DNA from: Acetobacter orientalis
GTDB taxonomy: Bacteria > Pseudomonadota > Alphaproteobacteria > Acetobacterales > Acetobacteraceae
Direction of reading: 5' to 3'
Length of the DNA stretch: 64,000 nucleotides
Assembly: GCF_000963965.1 (NCBI RefSeq)
Contig: NZ_BAMX01000014.1
Coordinates: forward strand, 1-64,000
Each line of letters starts with the position of its first letter. The stretch's first letter is position 1. This document shows positions 37,656 to 47,052 of this stretch, piece by piece. A program made the position numbers and the translations under genes. The notes under the pieces are model-generated. The model was not told the origin of the DNA, did not search any database, and saw only the letters and a list, made by a program, of their open reading frames with translations.

Positions 37656-37979
37656 GCATCCTGTCCGGTAAAAATAAAGCTATGCCATTTTAGGCAGTTC
37701 TGGAGGCTGTTGCAAAAGGTCAGAGATAAAAAATATCGCTGTGTTTTTTTCTGTTTGAGCAGGTAAGCTTAGTCGGCTTGAGGCTGTGGATTCTAAGGTA
37801 AAAAGCCAACAAAGTTAGGTGTAAAAAAGCACATTAAGCAGCTTTGCTAACGTGTTGAAGCGCGTTTAAACCTGCACCAAAAAGACGAGATGTAGTTTAG
37901 CAGTATGCTGGGGTATGCGCACCCCGTTTTGCTAGGCAAAAGGGTGGCATACCCGCATACACACATCAAAATATGACGA
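37656..37979. other. intergenic region between bpt and hemB
   Basis: About 324 bases upstream of bpt and downstream of hemB, both on the minus strand. I see no gene and no strong terminator. The string GGAGGCTGTTGCAAAA near 37691 recalls insertion-sequence ends but has no partner. Confidence 0.45.
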
Positions 37980-38984
37980 TTAGACGCCGTAGGTTTCTTT
38001 AATACGTTCGGCGGCTTCAACGGCAAAGTAGGTAAGCACGCCATGTGCACCGGCACGGCGGAAGGCTAGTAGGCTTTCCATAACCGCCCGTTCGTGGTCG
38101 AGCCAGCCGTTACGGATAGCGGCCATGAGCATGGCGTACTCGCCAGACACTTGGTAGGCAAAGGTTGGCACGGCAAACGTGTCGCGCACACGGCGTACAA
38201 TATCAAGGTACGGCATGCCGGGTTTGACCATGACCATATCGGCCCCTTCGGCAATGTCCATTTCGACTTCGCGCAGGGCTTCGTCGCTGTTGGCGGGGTC
38301 CATCTGGTAGGTTTTCTTGTCGCCCTTGAGCTTGTCGCCAGAGCCAAGCGCATCACGGAAGGGGCCATAAAAGGCAGAGGCATATTTGGCGGCGTAGGAC
38401 ATGATGCGGGTGTTCACCAGATCATTGTCATCCAGCGCCATACGCATGGTGCCAATGCGGCCGTCCATCATGTCTGAGGGGGCAATAATATCGACCCCGG
38501 CAGCAGCTTGGTTAATGGTTTGCTGCGTAAGAATGGCAACAGATTCATCATTTTCGACGTATCCGTTACGAATTACGCCGTCATGGCCATGGCTGGTGTA
38601 GGGGTCTAGGGCTACGTCACCGACCAAAGCAACACCCGGAAATTCCTTTTTGAGCAGGCGGGCTGCGCGGCACATCAAGTTATCTGGGTTTAGGGCTTCT
38701 GTGCCCTCTGCATCGCGTACTTCTGTTGGGGTGACGGGAAACAGGGCAAGGGCAGGTATGCCCAGCTTGGCAGCGGGTTCAACATGGGCTGCAAGCCGGT
38801 CTAGAGTGACACGGTGCACACCGGGCATGGAGGCCACTTCTGTTACGGTGTTTGTGCCTTCCGTAAAGAAAATAGGCCAGATGAGGTTGTTGATGCCCAA
38901 AGCATTTTCTGCAACCAGACGGCGCGTTGCGTCATCAAAACGGTTGCGGCGGGGGCGGGCCAGAGGGAAGCGACCTGCCTTCAT
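37980..38984 (-). CDS. hemB: delta-aminolevulinic acid dehydratase (porphobilinogen synthase)
   Basis: A 334-residue HemB that condenses two 5-aminolevulinate into porphobilinogen for haem and cobalamin. Blocks are RPRRNRFDDATRRLVAEN, LIWPIFFTEG, DIIAPSDMMDGRIG, and VMVKPGMPYLDI with the second active-site Lys. The metal loop reads DVALDPYTSHGHDG: the Cys residues of zinc enzymes are replaced by Ala and Asp, so it should be a magnesium-type enzyme as in other Alphaproteobacteria. The ATG at 38984 follows AAGGAGAT; a longer in-frame start upstream has no such site. Confidence 0.95.
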   Translation of the reverse strand: MKAGRFPLARPRRNRFDDATRRLVAENALGINNLIWPIFFTEGTNTVTEVASMPGVHRVTLDRLAAHVEPAAKLGIPALALFPVTPTEVRDAEGTEALNPDNLMCRAARLLKKEFPGVALVGDVALDPYTSHGHDGVIRNGYVENDESVAILTQQTINQAAAGVDIIAPSDMMDGRIGTMRMALDDNDLVNTRIMSYAAKYASAFYGPFRDALGSGDKLKGDKKTYQMDPANSDEALREVEMDIAEGADMVMVKPGMPYLDIVRRVRDTFAVPTFAYQVSGEYAMLMAAIRNGWLDHERAVMESLLAFRRAGAHGVLTYFAVEAAERIKETYGV

Positions 38985-39069
38985 GGGCGGGATCTCCTTG
39001 CGTGTCGGTAGCCTGACGCCGGGCAAGGAGTTTGTGCGGCATATATCAGGGCAAAAACCAACGGGGTGA

Positions 39070-39100
39070 ACAGCAAGGCGGAGTATGCCCGCCTTGCTGT
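39070..39100 (-). terminator. hairpin after amino-acid permease gene
   Basis: ACAGCAAGGCGG pairs with CCGCCTTGCTGT (12 bp) around a seven-base loop, between the permease stop and hemB. The trailing T run on the minus strand is weak. Confidence 0.5.
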
Positions 39101-39125
39101 GTTATGCAACCCCGCCGGGCAGATA

Positions 39126-40583
39126 TCAGGAACGCGCCAGTTTACTCTGGTAACGCCCGTAGCCCAAGTAAATGACCATACCAATGGCAAGCCATACAAC
39201 CAGACGGATCCATGTCAGTTTATCTAGCGAGAGCATGACAGACCCGCAGGAGAGAATGCCCAGTACGGGAATAATATCGCCCCCCGGTACACGAAACGCG
39301 CGGGTGGCGTTTGGTGCTTTGCGGCGCAGGACCATAACGCCTGCACACACCAGCACAAAGGCCAGCAACGTGCCAATAGAGGTCATGTGCCCAAGGTCTG
39401 AAATAGGCAGAAAGGCTGCTAAGATGCTGGTAATAAGCATAAAAAACAGGTTGGAAAGCCACGGTGTTTGAAAGCGAGGGTGCGTTTTGCTGAACATTGG
39501 CGGCAGCAGGCCATCTCGCGACATAGCAAAAAATACGCGGCTTTGGCCTAAAAGCAGGCCCATGAGCACAGAGGTAAAGCCGCAAATAATGCCAATTTTA
39601 ATGGCCAGTTGCAGCCAATGGAAAGGCGTGTGGTTAATGGCTGTGGCAACGGGGGCGGCATCGCCTAGCATGTCTTTGTAGTTGACCAAACCGGTCATGA
39701 CAAAAGAGAAGCAGACGTAAGCCAGAGTGCACACCAGCAAGCTGCCCAAAATGCCTATTGGCATATCTCGGGCGGGGTTTTTGGTTTCTTGGGCGGTGGT
39801 AGAGACGGCGTCGAAACCAACATAGGCAAAGAAAATAGTGCCTGCGGCCCGCATAACGCCTGAAAAGCCAAAATGGCCAAACGTGCCATCGTTAGGCGGA
39901 ATAAAGGGGTGGTAATTGCTGGGGTGAATGTAGGAAATGCCAAACCCGATAAAGGCTGCAATAATAAGCAGCTTAATGGTGACAATAACCGCATTAACCT
40001 GCGCAGACTGCGAAATGCCGCGAATAAGAATAAGAGAAACCAGCCCAATAATGGCGGCTGCGGGCAGGTTGACCAAGCCGGAGGTCATGCTGCCATCTGG
40101 CATTTGCACTGTTTCAAAAGGTGATGCGGTAAAGCGTGGCGGGAGCACCAGCCCCCATGAATCGAGCAAAGACACCACATAGCGCGACCAGCTTACGGCA
40201 ACTGTTGCAGCACCCACGGCGTATTCTAGCACCAAGTCCCAGCCGATAACCCATGCTACGAGTTCACCCAAGGTAACGTAGGCGTAGGTGTATGCGCTGC
40301 CTGCAATAGGGATCATGCTGGCAAGCTCGCTATAGCATAAGCCTGCGAATCCGCACGCGAGGGCTGCGATCATAAAGGCTAGAACAACGGCTGGGCCTGC
40401 ATTTTCAGAGGCAGCAATACCTGTAAGCGAAAACAGACCAGCCCCAATGGTTGTGCCCACACCTAAGGCAATAAGACTGCCCGGCCCCAAGATACGCTTA
40501 AGTCCTGGCTTGGTTTCCAGCTTGTCCAGCGGCATGCACCGAGTGAACGCTGAGGCTGCGGAGGAGGCAGGCCTGTCCGTCAT
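39126..40583 (-). CDS. APC-family amino acid permease (CAT/YfnA-like)
   Basis: A 485-residue inner-membrane transporter with about 12 hydrophobic segments. The family start ILGPGSLIALGVGTTIGAGLF contains the unwound first helix, GTTIGAGLF, that binds the substrate amino group; later FFAYVGFDAVSTTAQETKNP and the C-terminal RVPGGDIIPVLGILSCG are typical of the cationic amino acid transporter group. It probably imports amino acids by proton symport; the exact substrate is not clear. The ATG at 40583 follows AGGAGA; the TTG one codon earlier is also in frame. It diverges from glyA. Confidence 0.88.
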   Translation of the reverse strand: MTDRPASSAASAFTRCMPLDKLETKPGLKRILGPGSLIALGVGTTIGAGLFSLTGIAASENAGPAVVLAFMIAALACGFAGLCYSELASMIPIAGSAYTYAYVTLGELVAWVIGWDLVLEYAVGAATVAVSWSRYVVSLLDSWGLVLPPRFTASPFETVQMPDGSMTSGLVNLPAAAIIGLVSLILIRGISQSAQVNAVIVTIKLLIIAAFIGFGISYIHPSNYHPFIPPNDGTFGHFGFSGVMRAAGTIFFAYVGFDAVSTTAQETKNPARDMPIGILGSLLVCTLAYVCFSFVMTGLVNYKDMLGDAAPVATAINHTPFHWLQLAIKIGIICGFTSVLMGLLLGQSRVFFAMSRDGLLPPMFSKTHPRFQTPWLSNLFFMLITSILAAFLPISDLGHMTSIGTLLAFVLVCAGVMVLRRKAPNATRAFRVPGGDIIPVLGILSCGSVMLSLDKLTWIRLVVWLAIGMVIYLGYGRYQSKLARS

Positions 40584-40769
40584 CAAATTTTTCTCCTGTC
40601 AGAACCACAGCGAAAACGGTAAAGAAGCGCCGTGGTGGTCTTGCTGCTATAGAGAGGCTAGAGTGGCCGTCTTAGCAAGATGTGTTTTTAACGTAACGAA
40701 AACTGGCCGGGTGTCTATCAGGACGGCGCTTCGGACAGGATAAGTTGTATAAGCCAAGGGGTTTTCCTG

Positions 40770-42059
40770 ATGAGCCAGACGGATCTGGATCGTTTTTTTC
40801 ACGCACCGGTTACAGACGTTGATCCGGATGTTGCGGCCGCTCTGGCCAGCGAACTGAAGCGCCAGCAGGAAGGCATTGAGCTGATTGCCAGCGAAAACAT
40901 GGTGTCTGAAGCCGTGTTGCAGGCACAAGGCAGCGTGCTGACCAACAAATATGCAGAAGGCTATGCTGGCCGCCGCTATTATGGTGGCTGCTCAGAAGTT
41001 GATAAAATTGAGGTGCTGGCCATTGAACGGGTTAAAACCCTGTTTGGTGCAGGTTTTGCTAACGTACAGCCACACTCTGGCGCCAACGCCAACCAAGCAG
41101 CCTTTATGGCGCTGGCTAAACCCGGTGACACCATTTTGGGCATGAGCCTTGCTGCTGGTGGACACCTGACCCACGGTGCGGCTCCTAACTATTCTGGCAA
41201 GTGGTTTAACGCCGTACAATACGGTGTACGCCGTGAAGACGGCCTGCTTGACTACGAAGAAATGGAAAAGCTGGCCCGCGAACATAAGCCAACCCTGATT
41301 GTGGCTGGTGGTTCTGCTTACCCACGGATTATCGACTTTGCGCGCTTCCGCCGGATTGCAGACGAAGTGGGTGCTGCCCTTATGGTGGACATGGCGCATT
41401 TTGCTGGTTTGGTGGCCGCTGGCCTGTACCCCAACCCGCTTGAGTATGCCGATATTGTGACCTCTACCACGCACAAAACCCTGCGTGGCCCGCGTGGTGG
41501 TCTGATTCTGACCAACGACGAAGCACTGGCTAAAAAAATCAACTCTGCGGTTTTCCCCGGCTTGCAGGGTGGCCCGCTTATGCATGTTATTGCTGGTAAA
41601 GCAGTAGCCTTTGGTGAAGCCCTGCGCCCAGAATTTAAAGACTACCAGAAAGCCGTGCAGAAAAACGCCAACGTGCTGGCAGAAGTGCTGGTTGAGCGTG
41701 GGTTTGACATTGTAACAGGCGGTACGGACTCTCACCTGCTGCTGGTTGACCTGCGGCCCAAGAAAGTGACCGGTAAAGCTGCTGAGCAGGCTCTGGAACG
41801 CGCTGGTATTACGGCGAACAAAAACGCTATTCCGTTTGACCCAGAAAAACCGGCCATTACTTCTGGCGTGCGTCTGGGTAGCCCCGCTGCAACAGCACGT
41901 GGTTTCCGTGAAGCAGAATTCCGCGCTGTTGGGGAAATGATTGACGAAGTGCTAACCGCACTGGCCGCTTCTGGTGGTGAGGGTGATGCTAAAGTGGAAA
42001 ACGCAGTGCATGAACGCGTTAAAGCGCTGTGCGCCCGTTTCCCTATTTACACCAAATAA
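40770..42059 (+). CDS. glyA: serine hydroxymethyltransferase
   Basis: A 429-residue PLP enzyme converting serine plus tetrahydrofolate to glycine and methylene-tetrahydrofolate. It shows [49 protein letters not shown], the PLP lysine in [14 protein letters not shown] (Lys236), and [18 protein letters not shown] precedes the ATG at 40770. Codon use is strongly biased, consistent with high expression. A strong terminator follows. Together with serB at 47 kb it represents serine, glycine and one-carbon supply. Confidence 0.97.
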   Translation: MSQTDLDRFFHAPVTDVDPDVAAALASELKRQQEGIELIASENMVSEAVLQAQGSVLTNKYAEGYAGRRYYGGCSEVDKIEVLAIERVKTLFGAGFANVQPHSGANANQAAFMALAKPGDTILGMSLAAGGHLTHGAAPNYSGKWFNAVQYGVRREDGLLDYEEMEKLAREHKPTLIVAGGSAYPRIIDFARFRRIADEVGAALMVDMAHFAGLVAAGLYPNPLEYADIVTSTTHKTLRGPRGGLILTNDEALAKKINSAVFPGLQGGPLMHVIAGKAVAFGEALRPEFKDYQKAVQKNANVLAEVLVERGFDIVTGGTDSHLLLVDLRPKKVTGKAAEQALERAGITANKNAIPFDPEKPAITSGVRLGSPAATARGFREAEFRAVGEMIDEVLTALAASGGEGDAKVENAVHERVKALCARFPIYTK

Positions 42060-42091
42060 GGGTTTAGGTCTTTTAGAGGTGTACGAAGAAA

Positions 42092-42116
42092 GGGGGGCTT
42101 TGGCCTCCCTTTTTTT
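42092..42116 (+). terminator. rho-independent terminator after glyA
   Basis: GGGGGGC pairs with GCCTCCC (one G-T pair) around TTTG, followed by seven T. Confidence 0.8.
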
Positions 42117-42121
42117 GTGCC

Positions 42122-42131
42122 GGGGGGGGGG
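42122..42131. repeat. G10 homopolymer
   Basis: Ten consecutive G in the gap between convergent glyA and the M14-like gene, ten bases from the latter's stop. It lies outside the coding sequence. It is a candidate site of slippage or sequencing uncertainty. Confidence 0.85.
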
Positions 42132-42140
42132 CAATAGGCT

Positions 42141-43217
42141 TTAGCCCGGTTTGGCAAGCCTTACGGCTGTGTGGCCGCGCAAGGGGCGCAGGTTGGGCAT
42201 AACCAGCAGGCAGTTGTTATAGGGGGTGCGAATTTCGTCTTGCCCATCTAGGGCCAGCAAAGTGCCCTTTTTGCGTATGAGCGCACCGTTGGTAAACGGT
42301 TTGACAAAGGCAAAGCCAGAGGTATGTGCCAGCACGCAATGGGTCACTGTTGCATGGCGGGCAGGGCATGGAGGCTGGGCAACCGCTGGTATTGCCTGAG
42401 TGACTGGTGCAAAGCCCATAGTAGGCTGCGCGTCTGGCGCTATAAGCCCTGTTTGGAGCAAAAACAGGGCGGCTGCCTGTGTGGCTGTGGCTTGGCTTTC
42501 TGGTTGCCAGTGTTGGCCTGCCTCTAGCAGGCACGCGGTAGCGCGTGTGCGGTTAGAGGCAAAGCGGGCATGGTCTATCAGGCGTGGCCCGTTTTCGTGC
42601 CCGGCATCTTGCACGACCCAAGGCTGAGTGGGGAGCAACCCAGACAACCTGTTGCCCAGCATAAGGCTTTTAGTGGTAAGGCCGCTTAGCAAAACCGGTG
42701 GGCCGGGCCAGAGCATGGAGTGAATATCAAGCAGGAGGTCGGCTGTTTCTATAATGGGGCAGATGGCCCGCACGCGTTGCATTTCAATAGACATATGCCG
42801 CGAGCGTATAAGCTCGGGGCACCAAAGGCGGTTCATGTCTTCTTCTACAAAGCGCGAAAGGGTAGGGCGCTGTGGGTCAAAGCGGGCAAAGGCTGCAATA
42901 TTGAGAAAAATGAGGCTAAGCCGCCCCCGTATAGGGCGTATAGCCTGCGTAAGCAGCGTGTTGAGCGCGTAAGCTCCGGCAAATTCGTTACCGTGCATAA
43001 GAGCGGTAATAACGGCGTGTGGGCCGGGTGTTGGGGCTTCAAAGTGGTGTACGCCTTCTATGCCGCAATTACCGGCAAGCCATGGGCTTATGTCTGGTTG
43101 GGGTAAGGCAATCTCAAACTTGGGCAAGGGGTGCTGGGGTGGCGGCAAGACCTCAGACACAGTGCGAATACGAACACTCCCGCGCTCTGGGGCATGGCGG
43201 CGGAAGGCGCAACTCAT
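42141..43217 (-). CDS. succinylglutamate desuccinylase/aspartoacylase family protein
   Basis: A 358-residue member of the M14-like AstE/AspA zinc deacylases. The zinc motif HGNE is in TALMHGNEFAGAYAL (His and Glu), a second block EEDMNRLW gives the conserved Asn-Arg, and DIHSM supplies the third ligand; a C-terminal beta-rich part (AHTSGFAFVKPF) completes the fold. It could cleave N-acyl amino acids; without the rest of an arginine pathway I cannot name the substrate. The ATG at 43217 was chosen; an in-frame TTG at 43253 would add 12 residues. Confidence 0.8.
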   Translation of the reverse strand: MSCAFRRHAPERGSVRIRTVSEVLPPPQHPLPKFEIALPQPDISPWLAGNCGIEGVHHFEAPTPGPHAVITALMHGNEFAGAYALNTLLTQAIRPIRGRLSLIFLNIAAFARFDPQRPTLSRFVEEDMNRLWCPELIRSRHMSIEMQRVRAICPIIETADLLLDIHSMLWPGPPVLLSGLTTKSLMLGNRLSGLLPTQPWVVQDAGHENGPRLIDHARFASNRTRATACLLEAGQHWQPESQATATQAAALFLLQTGLIAPDAQPTMGFAPVTQAIPAVAQPPCPARHATVTHCVLAHTSGFAFVKPFTNGALIRKKGTLLALDGQDEIRTPYNNCLLVMPNLRPLRGHTAVRLAKPG

Positions 43218-43491
43218 GCACTGAGCAGCCTGTGTAGAGGTGTGGAAATGCAACCAGAGCAGAGGGCGTAAGCATGCATACAGCCGCCACTATGGTCTGG
43301 CTTTTGTAGGGGCGCAATGCCTTGTGCAAATGGACTGCGCAAATGTGAGAAACCGTTATGAGGGAAGTGTTATTTTAGTATGTGGCTTAGGGGAGCGAGG
43401 CCGATCCGAATATCATAAAAAAATAACACAATGTTACGGTATAGTTTTGTAAAATCAAACTCTTACTCCTTATCAAAAAGTAAAAATTATT

Positions 43492-44454
43492 ATGAAACTT
43501 ATGACGATTTTAGCCTCATGTGCTGTATCATTTATGGTGATGGGAACGGCTGTTGCCGCTGAAAAAGCCTGCCCGCCAGAGGCCACCAAACTAGAGATTG
43601 GAAACTTAAAAGAGGCTTTGAAGAACAGCCATAATAGAGGGTTTTTGTGGAAAATAACCAAGGATGGCCACGCATCATGGTTATATGGAACGATTCATGT
43701 TGCCCAGCAAAGCTGGTTGCTACCAGGGCCAGATGTTTTGCGGGCGGTGGCGCAAAGTCAGGTGGTTGGTCTTGAACTTGATTTATCCGACCCAGTAACG
43801 GTGCGTATATTGAGAGCCGCAGACAAGCCAGAAACAACAGCATGGTTGGTTAAGACCGGCCGCCAAAAAGCAGTTGCTGAAATAGCGCAACCATTGTGCC
43901 TCTCTCTTGCAGCTTTGGGAAATGTACCGCTTGCTACACAAGCAGAGGCACTGACTAGTAATGTGGGAAGAGGACTAGGATATTACTCAGCATACGGGAT
44001 AGACTCGGTTTTTGCAGGATTAGCCCGCTCTACTCACCGCAAGTTGGTGCCCTTGGAAGAAGCAATAACCCAGCGTGTTCTGCTAGTGGGGCGGACGAAG
44101 GAAGAAGAAGCGAGAAAAATTGACGCTAACCTGAAAGCTATTGCTTCAGGCAAAGCTTTGTCCGGCTTGGTTGAAATTGCAACCATGTGGGACAAAAGTG
44201 ATCTGCCAGCTATGGAAAAATACGCTACCGAGTGCGATAGCGCAGCAGATGTCTGTGCGCAGGACGAAGCGGTGATGGTTAGCCGCAACACTCATATGGC
44301 CCAGAAAATTGCTGACATGCATGATGCTGGCTTGAGGGTTTTTGCAGCCGTTGGGTCTCTGCATATGATGGGGCCTAATGGGTTGCCTGCTTTAATGAAA
44401 AAGCAGGGCTTTACTGTTGAACAGAGTGTGCCCGCAGTAAAAACTAGCCTTTAG
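43492..44454 (+). CDS. TraB/GumN (TIKI-like) family protein, exported
   Basis: A 320-residue protein with a signal peptide (MKLMTILASCAVSFMVMGTAVAA, likely cut after AVAA). The mature part has the TraB/GumN pattern: SWLYGTIHVAQQSW with the conserved His, LELDLSD, and a C-terminal RVFAAVGSLHMMGPNGLPALM that carries the second GxxH. Related TIKI proteins are metalloproteases, so a periplasmic or lipid-anchored hydrolase is likely but unproven. The gene has a slightly more AT-rich upstream region. Its end overlaps the convergent helicase gene by 11 bases. Confidence 0.85.
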   Translation: MKLMTILASCAVSFMVMGTAVAAEKACPPEATKLEIGNLKEALKNSHNRGFLWKITKDGHASWLYGTIHVAQQSWLLPGPDVLRAVAQSQVVGLELDLSDPVTVRILRAADKPETTAWLVKTGRQKAVAEIAQPLCLSLAALGNVPLATQAEALTSNVGRGLGYYSAYGIDSVFAGLARSTHRKLVPLEEAITQRVLLVGRTKEEEARKIDANLKAIASGKALSGLVEIATMWDKSDLPAMEKYATECDSAADVCAQDEAVMVSRNTHMAQKIADMHDAGLRVFAAVGSLHMMGPNGLPALMKKQGFTVEQSVPAVKTSL

Positions 44455-45649
44455 TGCGCGGCTTTTTGGGGCTGGCTTCTGTCTCGGCTTCTGGCCGGGG
44501 GAGGGCTTGCTCTTCTGTTAGTACCCGCAGTTTTACGTTGGCCCCAACTTCTATGTGCCGAATTTTTTTGCGCTCGGTCATGCTGCACAGGGTTAGGGCG
44601 GTGCCGGTTTTGCCCGCCCGGCCTGTACGGCCAATGCGGTGCAGGTAGGTTTCGGCTTGGTCTGGGGGTTCCATATTAATAACAGTGCGGACATCGGGCA
44701 CGTCTAGCCCGCGTGCGGCAATGTCTGTTGCAACCAGTATAGGGGTGCGGCCAGAGCTAAAACTGGCCACGGTCGCGTTACGCTGGGCCTGTGTTAGGTC
44801 TCCGTGTAGGGGGGCGGCACCCATACGGTATTTGCGCAGGGTGCTGGCAATTTGGTCTGCTTCGGCCTTTGTGTTGGTAAACACAATGGTGCGGCTTTTG
44901 CGGTCACGATTAAAAAAGGTTTTGAGAAAAGCGCCGCGCAGGGCAGGGTCTATAAAAAAGACACCTTGCCGAATAGGCCCGCGTTTTTCTGTTGTTTTTT
45001 CAACATGAATTTCAACCGGTTTGTGCAAAAGTTTTTGCACAAGTGGGGTAAGGTGCTTAGGAAAAGTGGCCGAGAAAAGCAGGGTTTGGCGCTGTTCTGG
45101 CAGGCTTTCAACCAGCGTTGCGCTTTCTTCAAAAAACTCTGGGGCAAACAGGCGGTCTGCCTCGTCTAGCACCACGCGGGTAAGGGTTGCGGGGTCTAGC
45201 TCGCCCATATGCACAAAGTCTAGCAGGCGGCCGGGGGTCGCAATAAGCACGCGCGGGCCGTTATGGTTGAGAGACTCTGCCTGTAAGGCGCGGTCTCCAC
45301 CACCGTACAGGGTAATAATGCCCGGTGTGCCGCTTTTTTGGCGGGTATTTTTGGGGTCTAACCCCAAGCAGGTGCGAAACACGCCAGCCGTTTGCAGCAC
45401 AAGCTCACGCGTGGGTACCATAACCAGTACATCGTAATGGCGGCGCACGCTGAGCAGGTGGTTGAGCATGGGCAGCGCATACGCGGCAGTTTTACCTGTG
45501 CCGGTAGGGGCGATAGCCAACACGTCTTTACCTTCTAGCACAGCGGGAATGGCTTGTTGCTGGATAGGGGTTGGGGTGTCCATGCCTGCTTGCGCGGCAT
45601 GTGCGCACAAGGACGGCAGAAGGCCCATTGCCTCAAAGCTGTTGGACAT
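44444..45649 (-). CDS. DEAD-box RNA helicase
   Basis: A 401-residue superfamily 2 helicase. Motifs are FEAMGLLPSL and TPIQ (Q motif), APTGTGKT (motif I, Lys53), VPTREL, TPGRLLD, VLDEADRLF (DEAD, Asp162-Asp165), LFSATF, then FTNTKAEAD, ATDIAARGLD and HRIGRTGR in the second RecA domain. A short basic tail (SPKKPRTKG) ends the protein. It resembles RhlE-type proteins that help ribosome assembly or mRNA decay, but the exact type is uncertain. I chose the ATG at 45649; an in-frame ATG at 45694 would add 15 residues. Confidence 0.92.
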   Translation of the reverse strand: MSNSFEAMGLLPSLCAHAAQAGMDTPTPIQQQAIPAVLEGKDVLAIAPTGTGKTAAYALPMLNHLLSVRRHYDVLVMVPTRELVLQTAGVFRTCLGLDPKNTRQKSGTPGIITLYGGGDRALQAESLNHNGPRVLIATPGRLLDFVHMGELDPATLTRVVLDEADRLFAPEFFEESATLVESLPEQRQTLLFSATFPKHLTPLVQKLLHKPVEIHVEKTTEKRGPIRQGVFFIDPALRGAFLKTFFNRDRKSRTIVFTNTKAEADQIASTLRKYRMGAAPLHGDLTQAQRNATVASFSSGRTPILVATDIAARGLDVPDVRTVINMEPPDQAETYLHRIGRTGRAGKTGTALTLCSMTERKKIRHIEVGANVKLRVLTEEQALPRPEAETEASPKKPRTKG

Positions 45650-45774
45650 GCTGGTTTTATCCGCCTTGACCGGGTTGAAAAACTGGCTTTGCATAACGCC
45701 ATAATGGCCACTTGCCCATAGGGCGCACGCACAGAAAACCGCAGATACGCGGAAAAAAGCAGGGAAAGAGCCTG

Positions 45775-46800
45775 ATGGTTGACCCGTTATACGCCCAAAC
45801 GGAGCCGTTTTTTGAGAGCGGAGCAGACCCTACCCCCCCTGCACAGGCCCTTGTTGTGGGTGAAGATTTTGCAGGCATGCGCTCGCAAGCGCTGGGGCTG
45901 GTTGAGCGGGCAGGCTGGCAGGGGGCCTTTCGCGCCATACACCCAACCCGTGTGGCGCGTTTGGCGTTGCGTGGCCCAGCACTATGGCACCGCCCTTTTT
46001 TGCAAGACACGCAAGGGGTGCCCCTTATGCCTGCGGCCCAAGCCGCGCAGGCGGTTGTAAGCATTGGTGGTAAAGGCGGTGCTATTGGCGCGGCCTTGCG
46101 CAGTGCAGGCCGCCCGGTGGTGCAGATACAAAACCCCCGCCTGCCACTGCGCTATTTTGATCTGGTGATTGCCTGCGTGCATGACGAAATAAGCGGCCCC
46201 AACGTGTTGCTAGGCCGCACAGCCCTGCACGGGCTTACGCCAGAGGTACTGGCGCAAGCGCGGGCAGAGTGGGCACCCCGTTTTGCCCATTTACCCCGCC
46301 CGCTTATTGCTGGGCTTGTGGGTGGCTCTAATGGCCGCTTTACGTTGGGCGAGGGAGAGGCCGCCCGTCTTGGGGTTATTTTGGCCAAAGCTGTAGGCAA
46401 GCAGGGGGGCAGTTTGTTTGTGACTACGTCTCGCCGTACAGACCCCAAGGCACAGGTTGTGCTAACAGACTTAGTAGAGGCCGTAGGGGGCACGGTTTGG
46501 GACGGAGAGGGTGACAACCCTTACCGTGGCCTTATTGCCTGTGCAGACCACGTGGTGGTGACAACAGATAGCGTGTCCATGATTTCTGAGGCAGTGGCGG
46601 GGCAGGCTCCGGTTTCGGTGTTTCCGTTGCCCGGTAAGTCTCGCCGTATTGCCTGTTTTACCGATGTGCTTGAGCAGGCAGGCCGGGTGCGTATGCTGCA
46701 CCCGCTCTCAGGTTTTGAAAAACTTGACCCATGGCCAGTTGAACCGCTGGACGATACCCCGGCCATTGCGGCCGAAATGCACCGTCGTTTAGGGTTTTAG
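45775..46800 (+). CDS. ELM1/DUF1022 family protein, GT-B glycosyltransferase-like
   Basis: A 341-residue protein of the ELM1-type family (named after a mitochondrial fission factor of plants). Bacterial homologues have a GT-B-like fold and are often linked to envelope polysaccharide genes. Typical blocks are GGKGGAIGAALRSAGRPVVQ, IQNPRLPLRYFDLVIA, FVTTSRRT and HVVVTTDSVSMISEAVAG with the nucleotide-sugar-like pocket. A strong ribosome binding site (GGGAAAGAG) precedes the ATG at 45775. It is a lone gene, divergent from the helicase, and ends at a shared hairpin terminator. Confidence 0.85.
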   Translation: MVDPLYAQTEPFFESGADPTPPAQALVVGEDFAGMRSQALGLVERAGWQGAFRAIHPTRVARLALRGPALWHRPFLQDTQGVPLMPAAQAAQAVVSIGGKGGAIGAALRSAGRPVVQIQNPRLPLRYFDLVIACVHDEISGPNVLLGRTALHGLTPEVLAQARAEWAPRFAHLPRPLIAGLVGGSNGRFTLGEGEAARLGVILAKAVGKQGGSLFVTTSRRTDPKAQVVLTDLVEAVGGTVWDGEGDNPYRGLIACADHVVVTTDSVSMISEAVAGQAPVSVFPLPGKSRRIACFTDVLEQAGRVRMLHPLSGFEKLDPWPVEPLDDTPAIAAEMHRRLGF

Positions 46801-46823
46801 GGCTATTTTAGCGCGTGGCAGCA

Positions 46824-46848
46824 AAGCGGCTTTATAAAAAAGCCGCTT
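46824..46848. terminator. bidirectional terminator
   Basis: AAGCGGCTTT pairs with AAAGCCGCTT, a perfect ten-base-pair stem with a five-base loop, between the ELM1-family gene and the convergent small membrane protein gene, whose stop codon it overlaps. Confidence 0.65.
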
Positions 46849-47041
46849 AAACCCAAATGGTACCAAGCAAAATAAGTGTGCCCACAATAAGGGCCGCAAC
46901 ATGCCGCATAACGTGCTCTGGCGAGTCTGGCGGCAGAGCGAGGTAATACTGGAAACAATAAAACAGCAGACCACACCCGATAACGGCCAGAATGATTCTG
47001 GCAATCGGGAGGGATGAGAGGTCTCTTGGGTCAAGCTGCAT
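46847..47041 (-). CDS. small membrane protein, two predicted TM segments
   Basis: A 64-residue protein with two hydrophobic stretches (about 14-33 and 47-63) joined by a polar loop LPPDSPEHVMRH. No family is recognised. AAGGAA lies just upstream of the ATG at 47041, and it follows serB on the same strand with only 11 bases between, so it is likely cotranscribed. The good ribosome binding site and operon position support a real gene despite its size. Confidence 0.7.
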   Translation of the reverse strand: MQLDPRDLSSLPIARIILAVIGCGLLFYCFQYYLALPPDSPEHVMRHVAALIVGTLILLGTIWV

Positions 47042-47052
47042 GGGGTTGTTCC

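Noticed and set aside
37691-37710. GGAGGCTGTTGCAAAA string resembling insertion-sequence ends
   Set aside because: No partner inverted repeat or target duplication nearby, so coincidence is likely.
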